From Micropterix aruncella (taxonomy: Eukaryota; Arthropoda; Insecta; Lepidoptera; Micropterigidae): 64,000 nucleotides of DNA. Position numbers and translations under genes: made by a program. This document shows, in pieces, positions 60,770 through 64,000 of this stretch. Each line of letters begins with the position of its first letter. The stretch's first letter is position 1. The stretch spans positions 7,925,910 to 7,989,909 of the forward strand of contig OX155973.1 of assembly GCA_944548615.1 (NCBI GenBank). The letters run 5' to 3'. The notes below the pieces were generated by a model. It did not search any database and was not told the DNA's origin. It was given only the letters and a program-made list of their open reading frames with translations.

Positions 60770-61585
60770 CGATGTAGTCACTTTTTAGCTTTATACACTT
60801 GAGATGTGTTTGTTTTTAAACATAAAATACCCTCCCTAAAAATTAAAAAACTTCTTACCGATGCACTGCGGCTGTTACCTCGTCATCATTGACAAATTTT
60901 CGACCTCTCAGATTGTTCTTTAATATCGGAAAAAGATAGAAATCACTAGAGGCAAGTCCGGTGAGTATGAAGGATCTTCCAGTGCATCAAAGCCAGCTTC
61001 TTCAACGGCAGCCATCGCAACTCTAAAATTGTGTTCTGGGTGGGGCGTTATTTTGGTAAAACAACAATTTCAGCGAGTTTGCCTCTTCGTTGTTTACTTA
61101 TTTCGTTTCGCATTTTTTTTTGGTTCAGCGTATACAGCCGCAGTTATAGCAGCTCCATGATCAAGTTGTTCAATCATCACGACCCCTTGACTGTCCCAGA
61201 AAAGACAGTCCATGATCTTACCGGCGGATGGAACGGCCTTGATTTTCTTAGGAGTTGATGATGGTCGTTTCCAGCTCATGGACTGTTGTTTTGTTTCAGG
61301 ATTGTAATGGTGAAGCCATGTTTCGTCCATAGTTATGAATCGAGCCAAAAAACGGCCAAGATCCAGTTGTTACAAATGCAAAGAGCGTTGCGAAATCTTC
61401 AGTCTAGTATTTTTCTGCGTGTCCGTAAGCATTCTAGGCAGCCAGCGTGCGGATAACTTTTTCATCTGTTAGCGATCATGTAAAATAATATACCTATTGA
61501 AATTACCTATCGAAATATTCACTTCTTCAGCAACGAAACGAACCGTGACACGACCATCCGCCAAACCACTAATAAAAGCCATAAT
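60770..61585 (-). pseudogene. mariner transposase relic
   Basis: In minus orientation: start-like MAFISGLADGRVTVRFVAEE (61582-61525), RWLPRMLTDTQKNTRLKIS, then ARFITMDETWLHHYNPETKQ (first catalytic Asp in MDET), KAVPSAGKIMDCLFWD, a lost DNAP motif, RVAMAAVEEAGFDALEDPSY SPDL (split) and SSDFYLFPILKNN with the third Asp. At least three frameshifts or stops and a deletion. It is a DD34D mariner, distinct from the Tc1-like foldback at 38.4 kb. Confidence 0.85.
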
Positions 61586-61587
61586 AA

Positions 61588-61700
61588 TAATAATCATAAT
61601 AACTTTTTATTGGACAAAATAAGCATTTCTACAAAGGCGGTCTCACACTAAGGCAATCTCGTACAGCCAACCATGGGCATAGTGGACAAGTAATCGAGGG
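61588..61700 (-). repeat. LINE 3' tail fragment
   Basis: (TAA)n then ACTTTTTATTGGACAAAAT and CAATCTCGTACAGCCAACCAT, similar in layout to the 3' UTR at 58070-58180. Confidence 0.6.
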
Positions 61701-61789
61701 ATCTTAGAGCGTTAATAGAAAAAGCGCCGAATAAAACAATCCAGAGCTAGGCAGAAATGAAAAAGCCGATGAACTTTTTAAGAGCAAAG

Positions 61790-62200
61790 GGAACGTTATA
61801 AGGTCCTGAACCTTGCTGTGGCGCTCACGGAGCAATGTAGCCTGAACAAATACATGTATAACCTTAAGCTCCGGGACACGAAAATGTGCAGGTTCTGCCA
61901 AGAGGCAGAGGAAACTCCCCTGCGCCTCATGTGCGAGTGTGGCCCGCCGATGTGTAAAAGATACACCCACTTGGGTGGTCATTACCTCCAACCTGAGGAG
62001 GTTAAACAATCTGCCGCCAAAAGCCTGTTGCGGTTCTTAAATGACACGAGGCTTAGCGCAGAACTATAGAAGTTGGCGAACAGAATAGACCAGCAATGGT
62101 CGCAGTGTTACAAGGCTCATAAAGACCTTAGAAAAGCCCCACTCAACAAATGAAAAATAAAAAAGTAGCCCCAGCGAACGAGATTAGCTCGGCCTCGATG
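61790..62200 (+). mobile_element. R1/LOA-like LINE 3' end, copy 2
   Basis: ALTEQCSLNKYMYNLKLRDT, then CRFCQEAEETPLRLMCECG; the coding part (61818-62069) and 3' UTR match 32703-33045. At 62163-62196 the sequence joins an inverted piece of 32654-32690 (TAGCCCCAGCGAACGAGATT), so it is chimeric at its 3' side. Confidence 0.8.
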
Positions 62201-63074
62201 ACGCTTCGGTCGACGCCGAAGAGGAACTGTGATAGGAAATACTGATAGGCCTATGATTTTTTCACGTTTTCGTTTTTTTCTGAGGTATATTTCTAGTAAA
62301 ATGTACTTTTTTTTTGTAAAACTTAAATATTATTGTTATTATGTATTCTTGTATTTTAGTTTTCGTTTTTTTCTGGGGTGTAGTGTAAGTAAAAAGTATC
62401 TTTTTTTAGAAACTCAAATATATATGTTTTACAGACAAAATACATGTTCTTATTTACTAAAATGTTATTTTTTAAGTGACCTTCACTTGTATTTTCGTTT
62501 ACACAAGCATGTACTCGCTCAGATACGATCTGCTATACTTAGGTCTTTTTTGAGGTCAAGTTGGGGACTAAGGTTCAATGCCACAACAAGGAAAGCATCT
62601 TCAAGCAAATTTTGCACGATTTCACATATTATTACTCAAATTGCTTTGCGAATGGAATCTCCTCGGTCGAAACCGGTCGCTTGCCCTCGTATTTCCAACC
62701 ACATTTGGCTGATTCACGTAATGGATAATTTATTTATCGCAAATTGCACAATTGCGCTTATTGTTCGGTTATATGCGTTCATTATATGTGGCAGGAAGAC
62801 GTTTGTTTTGTTGGTTCATTACCTTATCGTCATAACTGTTTTATCAAAAAGACAGCAAGCCGACAGATGAATCTGAAATATATAATGGAGCTTATTTGTT
62901 TAATTATTGCTCATACGCTCGACGTTGACGAATATATACGATTCTTAATTAAACGGCATCCTTCAAGAGGAAGAATAAGTACAAGCTCGTTGCTTACTTT
63001 TAATTTAAAAAATTGGGATTTTTTTTTTCAAAAAAAATCATGGAAACTTTAATAGTATAAAAAGCGCTAAGCAC
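62201..63074. other. AT-rich stretch, no supported gene
   Basis: The 213-codon frame at 62229-62870 is Phe/Tyr/Ile-rich low-complexity without a recognisable domain. CGTTTTTTTCTG.GGT.TA with following sequence is duplicated (62264, 62362). Confidence 0.4.
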
Positions 63075-63157
63075 GATGCGCTATCTAGCGGTAGGTAAAA
63101 TCTCGCTAATATTGCTTATTAGCGATATCTTACCTACCGATAGATGGCGTAGCGCGG
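63075..63157. repeat. Hairpin with ~37-bp arms
   Basis: CTATCTAGCGGTAGGTAAAA and its imperfect complement TTACCTACCGATAGATGGCG, outer GCGCT/AGCGCG, 5-base loop. It may be a tiny MITE or a transcribed hairpin. Confidence 0.75.
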
Positions 63158-63772
63158 TCAAACGATTGTCAAATCGTTTTAAAACTTTTTGTGCTGTAAG
63201 AAAATTCTGTACTCATTATTATGCGATTGTTTGCGCGACACGGTTGACTTGTCTATTTGAAGGGCACCGCGCGATCGCTGTGAAATCAAGAAAACGGAAG
63301 CCAGTGTTGGTAGATCGGCGAATTTCTCACTATATTTAGTGACTTTTGAAGGCCTCTGCGACAAATTTTGCTGCCAATGTCACGCTGTGTAGATGTCGAT
63401 GACATGATAATATATGTATAAAAGTATAAGCTGGAATAAAAGAATGAATTTATAAAAAAATAAATCTTTATTTTCAAATCGTCGACTGACCGACGGACTA
63501 TATTTGGCGATAAAGCCTAGACAATTAAAACCATTGCGTAGAGATTTAATCAATTACATAATCATTTAAAATAAAATCAAAAGGTGACCTCAAAGAAAGA
63601 ACGAGCAAGAGCCTCTCAGGTCGAGGGCATATTTTCTGAGTTCAGGCTTAGGGGAAAGGTTCTGATGGAAGGATGGCGAAAGTCGTATCGGGGAGATCCC
63701 GCGGCTAAGCCGACACGATGAACGTCTTGCGGGGGTCGGGCACGGACTGCCTCGTAGTCGGTCCCCGAATAG
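63158..63772. other. No recognised gene
   Basis: Short frames on both strands without known domains. Confidence 0.4.
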
Positions 63773-64000
63773 GTGCTTGAAGAGCGCAGAGAAGACTGCT
63801 ACTGGAGAGCAGAGCAGGAACGCTTGAAGACGCTTAAAGAGGGTAGACTCTATAAAATAATGAATGGTATATTCGATTGCTCTGACCTGGTGGGAGCGAT
63901 CAATATTAACGCCCCAATGAGGACCACACGCCAATTTGACCTGTTTCGATTGCCGCGTTTTAAAACTAATGCATCAAGTAATGGAGTACTCACACGCTGC
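63773..64000 (+). mobile_element. LINE C-terminal fragment, runs off the window
   Basis: The plus strand reads LEERREDCYWRAEQERLKTL, LYKIMNGIFDCSDLVGAINI, then APMRTTRQFDLFRLPRFKTN to the window end. YKI.NG..DC..L...I....P...TR is the thumb/C-terminal segment of Jockey/CR1-group reverse transcriptases. The frame is open at the edge. Confidence 0.75.

Noticed and set aside
62229..62870. 213-codon plus-strand frame
   Set aside because: AT-driven Phe/Tyr/Ile-rich composition, no domain, direct duplication inside; not supported as a gene.

Overview
This window looks like nuclear DNA of an insect, most likely a moth or butterfly (Lepidoptera). It is AT-rich, has spliced genes with GT-AG introns, short (TTAGG)n-type telomere motifs, a Helitron with the TCTATACTAATATTATAAAG start common in Lepidoptera, the widespread lepidopteran AACCGACTTCAAAAAAGG repeat, and an RTE relic with a (GATGAT)n tail. 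The species assignment is inference. The window is gene-poor and dominated by transposable elements (TEs), many nested.

Host genes: (1) a single-exon ZAD-C2H2 zinc-finger gene on the minus strand (16765-17985); (2) a three-exon ARL16 small-GTPase gene on the minus strand (18529-20915); (3) an eight-exon C6orf136-like (DUF2358) gene on the plus strand (23431-41943), whose introns hold most of the TEs of the middle third; (4) the first coding exon of an MVB12/MABP-domain ESCRT-I subunit gene on the plus strand (50358-50628), with a one-base homopolymer indel near its start and a possible 5' UTR exon at 46900-47170. No operon-like or shared-pathway logic links them.

Mobile DNA by region: 1-9.5 kb holds LINE remnants (one CR1 copy inactivated mainly by two in-frame stops), a 1.46-kb hAT-type element with 8-bp target duplications and a nested LINE, and a Harbinger-type MITE. 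10.1-14.7 kb is a very young CsRn1-type Ty3/Gypsy LTR retrotransposon (identical 291-bp LTRs, tRNA-Trp primer site, CHCC Gag zinc finger, one frameshift in pol). 15.5-16.6 kb holds the first copies of an unclassified 0.7-kb repeat (here family A), seen again near 34, 40 and 55 kb. 21-33 kb holds several MITEs, two hAT-type elements and a Penelope-like retroelement arranged as an 856-bp perfect-length inverted repeat. 36-46 kb has a Helitron, a Tc1/mariner foldback, a ~120-bp minisatellite interrupted by a 5S-rRNA-derived SINE, and a 2.4-kb TIR transposon. 49.1-49.3 kb is an assembly gap at the edge of a palindrome. 51-53.6 kb is a spliced Mutator-like transposase gene. 54.8-64 kb is nested repeats, LINE tails, an RTE fragment and a mariner relic.

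Three frameshifts in otherwise well-kept reading frames (pol, MVB12, Mutator-like) each sit in or beside a G/A homopolymer, so assembly indels should be excluded before calling those genes dead. Three arrays of 15-bp units that read as pentapeptide-like repeats (18.9, 19.2 and 23.8 kb) are the least expected signal.
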